Both the position numbers and the translations under genes were made by a program. From the NCBI GenBank assembly GCA_907163375.1, contig CAJQUW010012903.1:1-64000 (forward strand): a stretch of DNA of 64,000 bases, read 5' to 3'. The stretch comes from Prostheceraeus crozeri. Its lineage: Eukaryota; Platyhelminthes; Polycladida; Euryleptidae. This document shows, piece by piece, positions 12,022 to 23,699 of this stretch; positions within the stretch are counted from its first letter, which is position 1; every line of letters begins with the position of its first letter. The notes under the pieces were generated by a model. That model did not search any database. It had not been told where the DNA came from and saw nothing but the letters and a program-made list of their open reading frames with translations.

Positions 12022-12546
12022 CTGTCATCTCTGTTTCCATCACCGTAACACCTTCTGCGACTAGAATAGTGAATGGAGGAAATTGAAACTACAATGCTCT
12101 GTCTCCGATTCCTGATTTGAAGCCTTGAATGGGGAACGCCAAGTGGAAGACCTGTAGAGTTATTAGTTCTTCGTATGTCATCACTTCTCTCGACATCTGA
12201 GGGAAAAAAAAAACAGTGGCGCTATACAATCAAAGCTGGGAAGGTTGTCCAGTTCTGCAGTAATTGTGAATGGAAGGTGGGGATCGCTATTTCACAGTCT
12301 ATCAACTTTTCGTACAGAAGCTTTCGTTTGGATAATGTGGTAATGGGTGGTACTATCGATCGTCTTGGCGTAGCTCCAAGTCCTATGAATGGACGGTATA
12401 TGGCGTTATCCCAAATGGACATCTAATTGTCAATAAAGCTTTTCTGTTCATTAATGACCTACAGAATAGTGACATGGGTATTTATGAGTGCACGGCGTCA
12501 ACTGAGGGGCTACGACAACACTGAACGTTGCTATTAACATTCATGC
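12022..12546 (+). pseudogene. broken Ig-domain exon(s), near-identical copy of exon 11
   Basis: The sequence follows exon 11 (63673 to the window end) closely from the acceptor (TTTTCACAG|CTGTCATCTCTG) through GGTGGTACTATCGATCGTC, with few substitutions and many small insertions, including an A10 run at 12203-12212. It extends about 150 nt past the point where exon 11 is cut by the window edge. That extension shows the rest of the second domain: a W-x-VYGVIPNGHL core, then LQNSDMGIYECTAS as an F-strand motif near 12466-12500. A single exon with two Ig domains is therefore likely. It is broken in several frames as it stands. Confidence 0.8.
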
Positions 12547-13491
12547 AAAAGAAAAGATACCACGAAAGTAGAAATTGTGTTCAAAACGGTTTAATTGTCT
12601 TCAAGTAACTTCATAATTGGTTAGCAAGTCACAATTATCAAGCTTCACAAAATTTTGAATTTTCCATTATAATAAAGGATTTTCTTAAATATATTTTATA
12701 TAATGAATAATAAACTTGTTGATTGAAAATGTAGTGGCAGAAAGCCCGCATTTGAACTATATCTTTATGTTTGCATTGCCGACTCTCACAAAATATCGAT
12801 CTCTATTCTGGTTTATTTTTGATGCCATTCTGTGAATATGCTGACGGTATTCCGCCTATCTATACAATACTTACTTACTTACAAACCATTTAACCGTCGA
12901 TTGAACTCCATCCATGTTGGGTACGACGGTTTGCTTGTATGCATTTTCCACTTCACCCGTCCCTTGCATCTTCCACACGGAGCCACCGAGCGCTCGAAGG
13001 TCTTCGTTGATGTTTTCACTGCATATCTTCTTTTGGACGTCCAACTGGTCGGCGACTATCCACTTGCAATTTTTTCGCACGCGCTTTCACCACTGACATT
13101 CTTTTTTCCCTTTCACATAACCACACCCATCCTAGTCGACCCCTATCTTATAGGGTCCCCGATAGAACTACAAGCACAATCCTTCTTCTGAGCTCTTCAT
13201 AGGAATTGCGGTTTCGAGAGGAGACACTTCCGCACATCCAACGGACCATCCTCATTTAATTTACCTCAAGTTCGCCTCAAACACTCTGATGACATGGCTC
13301 AAGTCTCGCTACCGACACTGTAAACTGTAAGCTAAAATTCAGTACACAAATAACAGCCAAAATGATCAGACAATTGCAACAGACAGCATCAGACAATCAA
13401 CAGCCAAAAGTGGCTGTTCAGAACAGACACAGATGAGACAAATCACCAACACAAAATATTCAGCCTGGACATCGAACATCATCGCACTTTA
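12547..13491. other. no gene recognised
   Basis: No Ig remnant, transposon end or RNA gene recognised. Frames of up to 119 codons (12832-13191) lack any motif I know. This is the 5' flank of the H2A copy; no canonical histone promoter elements were identified. Confidence 0.5.
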
Positions 13492-13893
13492 ATGAGTGGA
13501 CGCGGCAAAGGTAAAGTCTCAAAATCGCCGATAAGCCAGAAGGAAGCCGATCATCTAGAGCATGCCTTCAAGATTTTTTTCCTGTCAGGCGTGTTCACCG
13601 ATTCCTGAAGAAATGGAAAATTAAATGGTAATCGAATTGGAGCTGGTGCACCAAGTTTATCTTGCGGCGGTGATGGAGAACTTAGCAGCGGAAGCCTTGG
13701 AATTGGCTGGCAATGCCTGCAAGACGACAACTCATCGATCGCGAATCATCACCGCGAACCTTCTTCAGCTTGCCATACGGAACGATGAAGAATTGAACAA
13801 ACTATTGAGCGGAGTTACGCTTTGCTCAAGGTGGAGTTTTGCCGAACATCCAGTCTGTCTCCTTCGAAGAAGTCTAAAAAAAGAATCCACCAA
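13492..13893 (+). pseudogene. histone H2A copy, frameshifted
   Basis: H2A is the core nucleosome histone that pairs with H2B. An ATG at 13492 opens with MSGRGKGK. In successive frames the sequence then shows [66 protein letters not shown] (13750-13800), KLLSGVT and [12 protein letters not shown] (from about 13825). These are the H2A blocks in order over 400 bp with no intron, as expected for the roughly 125-residue family. About five frame changes break it (near 13545, 13580, 13625, 13640 and 13825). Most intact replication histones have a 3' stem-loop; none was seen. It is either a dead gene or retrocopy, or an intact gene read with indel errors. Confidence 0.9.
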
Positions 13894-14049
13894 AGTAATT
13901 TTCTTACTCGCGAACGCACACAGCAGGAAAGCAGGAAATTTATATGATAGTACGTTAGCATCAGCCAAAAATACTGATTTGGCTGATTAAATTGTCTGAC
14001 AAGTGGTTGTCTACAGTTTACAGTGTGACATTGTACAAAATGCTGGTGC

Positions 14050-14950
14050 GCGCACATGATTTGTGCAGTTTCTCTAGATGTTTAAAAAGGGTGCCATTTC
14101 ACGAAACCGACACCAACCGTTCCAGAATGTAGACATGACTGCTGCACTTGCTCCTCTGCCAGCATCCAATGACATCACCGAGGTAAAGAAAAAGTATTCA
14201 CTAGCTCGTATCTCTCCTCATTAACCTTGAAATGATCACCGTCTCCAAATGATGGAGTTTCGTTGGTACCATTTCCCCTTTACACCGGCGGGCACACGAT
14301 TGTAGCTACTGAGCATGACAGGCGACAGAATGAAACGCTGAATCACTGAAATGCTTGTGAGCCTCAAATTTGACAACATTACTGTGCACTCTCTTGATTA
14401 GAATTGGAACCCCTGTTAGAATGTTTCACATAGAATAGTTCACTGTTCGGCCTTTACTGTGAAGAGGCCCTTCCAAGAAGAAAGTTTGCTCGCAAGCTCT
14501 TTGCCTAACTAATTCTGCCACCAAGGAGGAGATCATCGGCAAAGAGAGACTCCAAATGTAGGCCAGTTTTCTGACGTTTCTTCGTGACGGCTTCTAAAGA
14601 CACATGCAAACAGGAGTAGTACGGCTTAAGCTTAAAGAATACGATCATGCCTGCATTAACATCGAACTCTTCGCTGTACACATCGGGAATTCCATCTACA
14701 CTCACCGACTTTGCCCCGTCAAATGAGAAGTCATTGACTTATGGCTTCTTTATAACGTGTGATCGCCCTACTTACCAACCATTTCGCAGACCCCGAGGAC
14801 TGTTGCAGGATCACCAGACTCACTCCAGCCAGAGCTAAAGTTCAACCATCGAAGTCCCTTCTCATGGTCGACAAAGCCATGGTTGGTTGGACAGGGGGGT
14901 TGTGGGGGTTTACAGGCTTCTCCCTTCTTTTTCGATGAGTTCCTTTTCTT
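14050..14950 (-). pseudogene. non-LTR retrotransposon reverse transcriptase relic
   Basis: Read on the minus strand, blocks of a LINE-type reverse transcriptase appear in order with frame changes: a DLEKAF-like start (AFVDHEKGL near 14870), YSEEFDVNAG near 14680, a VSLEAVTKK helix, and the catalytic-box variant LFADDLLL near 14530 (usual form YADDLV). Further down come FKVNEERYELVNTF and LDAGRGASAAV...REMAPFL near 14250-14090, matching the thumb region of the family. The enzyme copies element RNA into DNA at the target site. Stops and shifts make it inactive. The H2A copy begins where the C-terminal part would be expected, so the element is 3' truncated here. Confidence 0.65.
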
Positions 14951-15512
14951 GGGAGTTGGCGGAAATACATCAAAAATATTGCGTCAGTGGATTGCTATAC
15001 CTAGCATTTGAACGACCAATTGCATTCTGATCATTATGGTGACGTCACGGAATTTTCTGTTCCCCAACGATCGCTCGAATATCTTCAATATATGGTCCAT
15101 GTAGTTTGATGGGTAAGGTAATTTCCATGGAGCCTCTTATAAGATTGAATGATTTGAGGATCGCCTATTGCCTTTGAATAATGGAAATGATGGATGCTTC
15201 CTTTTGCAATCGGATGGTTATCTCTTTCTTTCATCGGAAAGCATTGAGCCATATTTGTTAGCGCTGTTACCGACGATATCAACCTAAGTTTTCGATCACT
15301 TTCGAGAACGACACGGGTTAGGGGAATACCTGGAACTCTTCATCTGCGGCATTTGCGTATGGCTCTGGCTACATCCGTTGTTGACTATTCAATACCTGGG
15401 ACCCTCTGGAAGCTTAGCGTCTTGTTCTCGGTACTCGAACTTATTCTGAGCATTTTCTATTAGGAGTCTCATTAATGATACGCCACTTTTCAACGCACTG
15501 TCATTTCATCAG

Positions 15513-15860
15513 TCACCCCTCGTCATCTTTTCTGAAGGGCAGGGAGAATGTAAATGGGGTCTCCTCTCTTATTCGCCTTGCAACGGTGAGATGTCTTGTC
15601 CTGTGTAGCGATGCTCCGAATCTTGCGTCTTCTCGTACATTTTTGTTTGCTGAGCACTCAAATATGTTGACGAGATTTACGTCTTGCCGTCTCGCGATAT
15701 ATACGTTTCGCGATCTGTTCCTGGTCCTGTTTTCCGCCACAGGGAATTCTGGGGGTTCTTCTTCGCTACTTGCTCTTTCCAATTCGTCAGTTCTTTCCAT
15801 CTGGTTGAGTGTGTTGGCCGCATTGTCTGACGCTGTGGTCTGCGTGCCATTTTCTTGCAT
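15513..15860 (-). CDS. unrecognised open frame, 115 codons
   Basis: An uninterrupted minus-strand frame of 115 codons, polar and charged, with a Glu-rich stretch (ERASSEEEPPEFP) followed by an Arg-rich one (RTRNRSRN). No domain is recognised. It lies upstream (in minus orientation) of the reverse transcriptase relic at 14.05-14.95 kb and might be a piece of the same element, but no typical LINE motif supports that. It may be chance: the overlapping + strand frame (15475-15954) is longer, and the two cannot both be real. Confidence 0.2.
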   Translation of the reverse strand: MQENGTQTTASDNAANTLNQMERTDELERASSEEEPPEFPVAENRTRNRSRNVYIARRQDVNLVNIFECSANKNVREDARFGASLHRTRHLTVARRIREETPFTFSLPFRKDDEG

Positions 15861-15954
15861 TGACAGTCCACGTTTCCTCCAAAATTTGTCGCAATCTATA
15901 CTTCACTCGCTCTTCTTTTTCACCTCGGTTTCAAAACCTTTCGCGGAAGGCTGA

Positions 15955-18031
15955 TCATCGAAGTTTCCATAGATGTCAAGTGTGGGGGATAAGCTTATTC
16001 CTGATGATTTTATTCTTCTTGATGGAGTAATCGGCCACCACAGGTTGTGTTGTGGTAACAGTTTCGTTTTCGGTTATTGCCTTTCACATTTATGAACTTC
16101 CTTAAATTCTCTCTTTTCGGACAAAGATGAAATTTTATTGGCTCTTCTGTTGCCACGTGATCGTTGAAAGTTCCACCTTATCATTAAATGTATAGTGCAC
16201 GTAACTAACACAGATACTTTGCACGTGCTCACGGTTTGATTCATTTATAATCACACAGAAGTCATAATTTTGCAACATATTTCATTGAGATTGACGACAT
16301 GCTTAATGAATTGCTATTTTATTTATAAATATATATGTTAGCTGCTCGTTTTACATTAATTTCGAAAAGGTGCGGCTGTAACATCAACTTTGAACTAAGT
16401 AAATATCAGGACAAGCAAATGCGAGTAGAGTGGCATTTCGCTACCAGGAAATGATCTCAGTGCAATTTGTTGTTGCATTAGTTAAAATCTAAAGATATTG
16501 CTGCGTAATCACATGCAATTTTCACGGATCAGCATATTTAGTGAAGGTACCAGGAGCAAGTTAAAAGAGGTTCTGACTCGAAGTTTAGTTTGTTTCAAGT
16601 ATATTGGTTCAACATGTAAAAGGTTAAAATGACTTTGGCACAGCGATTGACGGAGCCTTAGGTTCCAGAGCCTTCTAGGTCGTTAGTCAATGGTGGTCAG
16701 CATTACTTGGTGTGAAGATTTACAAAAAAAGTGTATGATATCAAGAATTGTGTGTTGCTTGGTGAATGTGAGGTGATCAAAGTGAGAAGGCAGGAAATGT
16801 AGCAATAGGTATTCTTGTCTTCTATTGATTGTTGGCTTCAAGTGTTGTAATAGCTTTTGATTCATTGAATGTTGGTGTTCTCTGAGTGCTCGTCAGCTTA
16901 GCAATGAATTTAGTATTTAGTGTTTTTGTGATCTTACTAATGGTTGTCTTAGTATCGCACAAAAACAGCAAGAGTCCCGATATAAAATACCAAATAAAGA
17001 AGTTTGCAACTAAGTACGTTAGTCTTAATAAGAAGTAACATATGTGCAGCAATTATGAAAGTCATGCATTACAATTAATTCAAAGCAAAGTATCAAAAAC
17101 AACTCTTTGTGTACACATAGGAAAGGTGGCAGAACATAGGAAATTAAATGTTTTTAAAACAACTCAAAGTCCAATGGATAAAATGTAAAAATTTGACACA
17201 GTGAAAAAAATAATTATGCGTTAGAGGTAGACTAAAAAAACGGAGCTTACACAGACTATAATTAAACTTAATGCAACACGCTGATAACTTAGATTATGTG
17301 GGGGATAATAATAATAATATTTCATTTATAATCCATTTGTTATCAAATGTTTCACACTACACCTTTCACCATAGGGAATTTTGATTAATTATTTCCATAA
17401 TAAAATATTGTAGAAAGTGCAATCCTTTAAAGAACAAGTAGGCCTCTTCTGTTGATCCGAAGAAGACAATGAATGCATTGTCCATTATGCGCATGGTTGT
17501 GACATGCATGTTTTAAACTACGTTAGGTTGTGAAGCAGATGTTGATGCGCATGCAAATGGGGAATACCATTTAAAGTGAATTAAAGACAATCCTTCTGAA
17601 ATCAAGTATTAATTACTTCACGTGTTCGGGTCATATGAAGCAATACGTATTAATTGATTTTTGGCAAATTTCTGTTTTTTAACTAAGTAAAGATCAGTCT
17701 GTGCGTTTGTGTATGGAGAGCAGCATGGTCATTGAAAGCGCTGTCGCACAAGCTAAAGTACTCTTACTACATTGATGTCATACATTAGACATGGAGATCT
17801 TTCCTACCTCTGAAAAGGAATGATCTGATGAAATAAATTTATCGATTCACACAAGTTTGACAAAAAATGAGCATAAGGATCATTGTTTCACAAAGGAGGT
17901 TGACATCCCCAACATAAACTCCCAACTTCTGTCAGGTTCTCCATACTATTCTCACAAAATCTTAAGTTGTTATGTTGTAATTATCAATCTTAAATTTACT
18001 TTTGTGTGATAATTTTACTTCCAATTTTTAG
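15955..18031. other. no gene recognised
   Basis: About 2 kb without coding signal. A short (ATA)n tract at 17310-17325 resembles the microsatellite tails of the LINE family seen at 42.8 and 57.8 kb, but no LINE coding sequence is attached. It is otherwise AT-rich intron-like sequence. Confidence 0.5.
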
Positions 18032-18272
18032 GACAATATATTACATCGTGGACTCATTCCGGATGAGGTAATGAAATTCAACGGCATACTTTCACAGGCT
18101 CAATGCATAAGAAAATGAACAAGGATGGGAAGAATTCTACTGGATTCTTGCTGATGGAGGCCGTATTGAAAGTCAGACATTGCTGGATATACCAATCATT
18201 GATAAGCCTGGCACACAGGGACGTTACACATGTTATGCAAAGATACTACGTGACATTCTGATTCAATGAATA
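18032..18272 (+). pseudogene. broken Ig-domain exon, no intact partner in window
   Basis: After an acceptor-like TTTTTAG the region encodes, in one frame from about 18124, WEEFYWILADGGRIESQ (core Trp and YWIL as in exons 7-9) and then GRYTCYAK (F-strand cysteine) at about 18218-18240. The N-terminal part with the first cysteine (QAQCIRK, near 18100) lies in another frame. It belongs to the exon 7-10 subfamily. No closer copy occurs in the window; collinearity with exons 8-11 predicts its intact partner to the right of the window. Confidence 0.7.
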
Positions 18273-19229
18273 TCTTCATTCTTTCAATTAGCATTTCGAA
18301 ACGATATAAGTAAAGTTATGTCGGTTGGAATGGATTGCAATGTCATGTACCATCACATTTAAAACTTTTACATTTTAATAACCAACGTGTATGTAAGGAC
18401 CGCATGGTAGAGAGTTTTTTAAAATTATAAAACATTCTTTCTTATAGAAATACTGTATGTGGGCATTTTTCATCCATTTTTATCCATAGCTCTTTCCATA
18501 ATAATTTTGTATTTACAGAAGTGAATATTTGTGAAGCATGACAACCAGTGAATTCGGTGCTAGATTACTAGCCTGACCTCGCTTGTATGACAATCTACCA
18601 CCGTATCCGATGTAACATTAGGTTCCCAATTTCAGTCTTTGTTCTAGATTATAGTAGATTGAACATTATCTTCATTGAAATATGGAAAGCCTTGCACGGT
18701 TCTTACAAAAACACACGTTTTCAATATTCCACTCCCATTATTCTCCTATGATATGGCACAATTAGAGCTTTACTTAAACTTTATTTTTTAGCTGCAAGAG
18801 CTCTATCAAATTCGGATAAGTTAAGAGGACAAATCGATCTTCGGCTACTCTGTCATTAACACAATTTCCGATAGTCTAATGTATGACTGATGTACATGTA
18901 GACTCAGGAAACTATATATAGTCAATGAGTTAGAGCATATCTATTTGATGCTTTCTGAAGCCATGTTTCTGAAGAGTCTGACATGACGTCGTGGATCAAG
19001 TTGAAAATAAATCAAGTGTTTCTTGTAGATCAAAGAAGAAACCTAGTGCTAATTTTGTAAGTTTTTTGATCATTTTAATTCAAAGGTTTGTAACTAGATA
19101 TGAACTAGTGAAACCACTAAGTTCATACCTATGTTTTCACTAGAATTAAACTACTGATAGTTGCGAGTTCAACACTGTAGTACATGTAAGCGGAACGTGT
19201 AGTACTTTTTCTACGTACAGTAGAAAGAG

Positions 19230-19715
19230 TCAATGACTTACCTAATGCCCGATTTTGAGTCCTTGTTTTACTTATGTTTGGGGGTTGGACGAGTATTCAT
19301 GCCATTTCCGGTTAGGGGCGTTTGCGATCTCCATGCAGCCGGTCTGCACCGTGCGACGTCGAGGTGGAAAATCTCGAAGATCCTCTCCAGTTATGCATTC
19401 CATTTCTTCTTTTGCCCACATGGTTGTTCTGACCTTGTACTTCCAAAAGACGCTTTTTTTGGGCCAGTTCGAATTAGGCTACACTCTAAGTGCCCGAACC
19501 ATCTTACCGATTTTCACGGAGCACAATCGGTAAATCTGACGATTCCCAAGGCTTTCCTTAGTCCATCCATAGTCTTCGTTCGCAAAGCGTGGGGGAACAT
19601 AGCATCTTGATCATGTGGTTCTCGGTTCTAAATGTCTGTTGATCTCATCGGTTTTCACTGCCCATGTCTCTGAAGCATAGAGTAACACACTTCTAACGCC
19701 AGGTGGATAGGATGA
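19230..19715 (-). pseudogene. non-LTR retrotransposon C-terminal relic
   Basis: The minus strand begins with RSVLLYASETWAVKTDEI (19700-19645), a block found after the reverse transcriptase domain of many LINE proteins (family form VLLYGSETWAL). It continues in a second frame with VRWFGHLECSLIRTGPKKAS (family form RWFGHVxRM) near 19510-19450 and HLDVARCRPAAW near 19370. At least one stop and one frame change are present. It may come from the same LINE family as the relic at 14 kb, whose corresponding segment is missing there. Confidence 0.75.
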
Positions 19716-19995
19716 GATGAGTAAGAACAAGCCACAAACTGTTTAAATGGTGCCAACAGATAACCACAAGCATTTCTAATCACACTAGCAAAAAAAAGCA
19801 GCATAAGTCAATTTTGCGAATAATACTTTCTTAAATGCTGACCATTTGACTTCAACTCGCCATGTCCCTATAGAAAATTCGCATTGATTTACACAGCATT
19901 TTGCGGTACTCGTAGCAATTCCATTTGTGGGATTTAGGACCAAAGATGGACTTTTCATAAATAGTGACTTTTATATGCATGAGCGATCACTGCAG

Positions 19996-20243
19996 GTGTG
20001 GATATCTGTAGGTACAATGCATCAGTAGCAACTTCATTGGAGTCTCACAGTAAAATTTCGGGCGAGAGCTCGACAAAGGAAACAGAATGCTTGCAGCAGT
20101 ACGATAGGAAACAAAGGGTCGTTGAGAGACGGCAGGAGAAAAACATCACACTGAGTTGTTACATTAAGCGAACCGGTGATTGGGTGTGGAGATTATTGCA
20201 GACATCTGGTAAGCGGACTGGAATGTATTCAGTGAGGCATTAG
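19996..20243 (+). pseudogene. possible broken Ig-domain exon
   Basis: After an acceptor-like CTGCAG (19990-19995) one frame reads to NITLSCYIKRTGDWVWRLL near 20140-20200, which resembles a B-strand cysteine followed by the core tryptophan (compare GGSIRRTC...SDWILYW of exon 7). The frame then stops at 20243. A weak DNGIQNG near 20300 might be the remnant of the F-strand motif. The first 40 codons do not look like an Ig domain, so the assignment is tentative. Confidence 0.4.
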
Positions 20244-20880
20244 CAACGAGAAATAATCAAGTCCAATGATGAAAAACACAATTACTTCCATTTCCATGAC
20301 AATGGGATACAGAATGGAAATGTATTTTAACAAGCAGGCCAGGCTGACGAAGAAAGCTATACATTGATAGCATATACATAGTATAAGGAGAATATAATTC
20401 TTATTCTATAACGTAAACAAACTAACCTAGCAAACTAACCATCGTAGACTTTACATTTGAAAGGTGTTATTGACGTCTAAAATGGTCTTTAAATATCGTT
20501 TACGTTCCTTTTTTACAAGGCAACACGAAGAAAAGGTGTTCCTAAAATCTAATTGGAAGTTTAAGAGGCTTCTGGTGCTTTTGGGATTTATCAACATTAC
20601 AGATCCGAAGTGACCTTCGGAACTTTATTGTGTCTGTCGATAGTCCTTTCAATTTATTGATAAATCAACTACATGCACACTGTGCGTCTGTATCAACAGG
20701 CTCACCAAACGGTATTAAGTGGTCTTTCCATATAGTCCTAATAGATAGGCTCCCCCTACCCCCCCTATTATAGTCTGGCATATAGACATGCAATCTTTCC
20801 TATCAGACCAGTAGACGTTCTATATACGCACACTCATGAAAACCCTTTTTCAAACCATGACACGAAGACCCGTATTTTTA

Positions 20881-21200
20881 TTTGTTGGGTTTGGGTGGGT
20901 GGGTGGGGGGGTTTTGGTGGGGGGGGGGGTTGGGGGTTGGTGTGTAGTGGGGGGGGGGTGGGGTTGGGTGGGGTGTTGGGGGTGGTGGTGGTTTTGTTTG
21001 TGGGGGGGGTTGGTTGGGGGGTGGGGGTGTGGTTGGGGGGGGGGGTGTGGAGGTGGGGGGGGTGGGGGGGGTGGGGTGTTTGTTTGGGGGGTGGGGGGGG
21101 GGGTTGTTAATTTTTATTGGGGAGGAGGTTTTGGGTTTTTGCTTGGTGTTGGGTGAGTAGTTTTTTGGTTCGTGGTGTGTTAGTGGGCGGATTTCGATAA
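20881..21200. repeat. G-rich low-complexity tract
   Basis: About 300 bases where the + strand is almost only G and T, with G runs up to ten or more (around 21035, 21060, 21095). The long frames on either strand (glycine/tryptophan-rich on +, proline-rich on -) are compositional by-products. It has the same character as 11225-11780. Confidence 0.75.
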
Positions 21201-21949
21201 GGGGGGCTGGAATGAAAAGGAGGTTAAATAAGTTAAAGTTGACAGACCGTGATAGGTCCATTTGAATTTACAGTGCATAGACCTCAAATACCATTTACCG
21301 TTACTAGCATGCCATGTCAGTTCACTACATTTCAGGCATTAAAGATGAATGTTAATGGAAACAGTGTAAAAATATTTTTGCTCAACTATCGGCTCAAATT
21401 TGTCGCATAAACGGGTCATGACAAGTTAATTTGTGTTAATTAAAGGGAATGATGCCAATGTTTCATAGCTGATAAAATCGATAAGTGACGGAGATTTATT
21501 CATTTTCAAAAAAAAAGAAGCTCAAAGTTTTATAATTGTGAACAGGCAGGCCTACTATAATCGGGAACTTAAATATCTATTCATTACTTAACTATCATTT
21601 TATTCGCCGACAGGTGACATGTCAGTTTTGGAGGTCATCGTGCGAGTCGCTTATGGGTTCATGAAATACAAGACTAATATGCTACTTCGATCAGCCTGGC
21701 TTGGACATCACAACGTGGGAAAACCGAGACAGAAAAAATGAAATTTCTAATTGATGACAAAACTGTTCGTCGACACGAGTAACTACACATCTGATGAATA
21801 CATTTATGAAGCCCGCAGCAAGGGTTGGGCACTATACTTTCCTCATCCGTGTTCTATCCTTATTAATAGCACTTTCAAATACCGTGGCTCTTGAAGCGTT
21901 AAGGATTCGCATTCATTCGGTTATGACAAAATAATAAAAAAAAACACAT

Positions 21950-22125
21950 AGAAGTAGGAGGGACAATTCACAGGCATTTGTATTGCACCTGGATGAAAAT
22001 TGGGTTAGTTTATTGGAATGTTCCAGGCGGACGAACGACCCTTGAATGATACGCTACACATTTCCAAATTTAACAAAGGATAGCAATGGAACATATGAAA
22101 TGCAATGGCTGTTCTGAATTGTTAG
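21950..22125 (+). pseudogene. broken Ig-domain exon
   Basis: Pieces in three frames give GGTIHRHLYC (first cysteine, near 21958-21990), LVYWNVPGGRTTL (core Trp, near 22005-22045) and DSNGTYEMQW (F-strand motif with the cysteine lost, near 22078-22108). The order and spacing fit the exon 9/10 type, where GG-x-I-x-R-x-C, YW-x-x-P-x-GR and DxG-x-Y follow each other over about 80 codons. No intact partner is in the window. Confidence 0.6.
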
Positions 22126-22241
22126 GAAAAAAAGAAGGATTGCGACACATGTTTGTTGCTAAATCTTTAACAAAAAATAGGTAAGTATGCGATTTAGGAA
22201 GATCGTTAATTTGTTGATGATAATATCTTCATTCTCTGCAG

Positions 22242-22505
22242 CTGCGAGTGGTTTTGTAAAAAATTAGCAATTACTTCGAAGTGAGTGGTATGACCATCTA
22301 CAATACGGTGGAATCTGTAGGAAAGACAATGTAAAAGTAAATGGGCCTGGATGGGAAAATACATTGGTCCCCGTCCTACAGGTGTTTTCCATCAACACTG
22401 ACACCATCCACTTTGTCTGATGTGAAATCCGAAGGATAATGAGTCTTTACACATGCTATTGCAACGAAGTCTTCAATCAACTTCACCTTCCACTGAGCCA
22501 ACATC
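22242..22505 (+). pseudogene. broken Ig-domain exon
   Basis: A good acceptor (CTCTGCAG, ending 22241) precedes a region encoding YGGICRKDNVKVNGPGWE (near 22296-22350; GG and first cysteine) and, about 90 nt later in another frame, SLYTCYCNEVFN (22442-22477; F-strand YTC). The distance between cysteines fits one domain. The central Trp region is scrambled by indels. It lies only about 120 bases after the previous broken exon, closer than any intact pair, which suggests intron loss or deletion. Confidence 0.6.
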
Positions 22506-23699
22506 TATAGCTTCGTTTTTTGTTTAGTGGGATGCATAAAACGTAAACGTACAGTCAGCTTCAAACACTACAAGTGTGGCATCGCGGAGGAATGCATCCA
22601 CAATATGTTGGACCTATACACTGTGCATTGGGTGTGCTTGGCTCTGTATGCAACAATTTTATCATTGATGTTTGAATACTGGATGCAGAACACAACACTC
22701 TTCTACGAAGGCACACTGTAGCGAAAACTCCAGTCTCACGCTGATTGCCAGCAGTTTTCTTTTGTCATATATTTTGGTTATCGGTATCAACTCGACACTG
22801 AAATTTATGCATTAAGCATTTCTCTCATTTTCTTTACATTTAAAGTGAGTAATAGCTACCAGCTTTCTAACAAAGTGATTTTACCTTATTTGTCTGGTAC
22901 CTTGTAATCACTGTAAACCGTGAGCTCCCAAATGAAATTAATGGCCAGCTGCCAAGCCTCTACTCATCAAAGGGTAACTAATATTGTCTTTTTCATGGAT
23001 GAAGGATGGTTTGGTTTGGATTTTCATGGGCTTCCAGGACCGTGTTCATCTTGAAAGCGGTTCTTTTCCGCCTGAATGATATTCGACGAGTTGTAGGTAA
23101 CTTGCTACCAACCTACAAGGCGGCTAAGCCAGAACATCTTGAATTTAAATTTGATAATGCCTCATTTCTCTTTGCTATCATTTCGCAGCAAATGATAACA
23201 CCATGCAACACAAATTTTGTTCCCCGGAAAAAAAAAATGTTTTATTCCTTACGCATGGGTCACACAAACCACCGGAAAACAACAATCCTCCGTTTTTAAA
23301 AATGCTTTTGTGATAGTCAGTATATTAATTTTTGTTTTTTTTTTGATAAAATAATACAATTTTGACCTTTTTGAGAAAATACCGGTTTTTTTACGGAAGA
23401 TTTGGGTTCCTATAGTTCGTAAAGTCTTAAAACAACGATGTAAATTTTCATTTTATCCTTATGTTGAAAGGATCCTTATGTTAATATTTCTGATTTGTAG
23501 GCCTATGATTGCAGACTATTAGCCTGAAACCCATAAGTGTAGGCCGTAGTAGGCCTATATATTTTCTTTATTTAGGAGAAAAAAACGAGAATGCTGCAAG
23601 AATGAGTTGTAATGCAAATTTATTAATTTGTTTTCTTCGTCAGAATCCACGGATCAAGTTCATACATAGTCTCCCTTCATATTTAATTGTACTGACCTT
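22506..23699. other. no gene recognised
   Basis: Short frames only (at most 97 codons, 23006-23299). A TAGGCCTA-rich patch at 23500-23560 is typical short-word repetition in some marine deuterostome genomes. No further coding or mobile signal. Confidence 0.45.

Noticed and set aside
15475-15954. 159-codon + strand frame as a gene
   Set aside because: Ser/Phe/Leu-rich without domain; it overlaps an equally anonymous minus frame, and neither has support.
20836-21261. Long glycine- and proline-rich reading frames on both strands
   Set aside because: They result from the G/T-only composition; all frames lacking stop codons in such DNA stay open. The same applies to 11225-11900.
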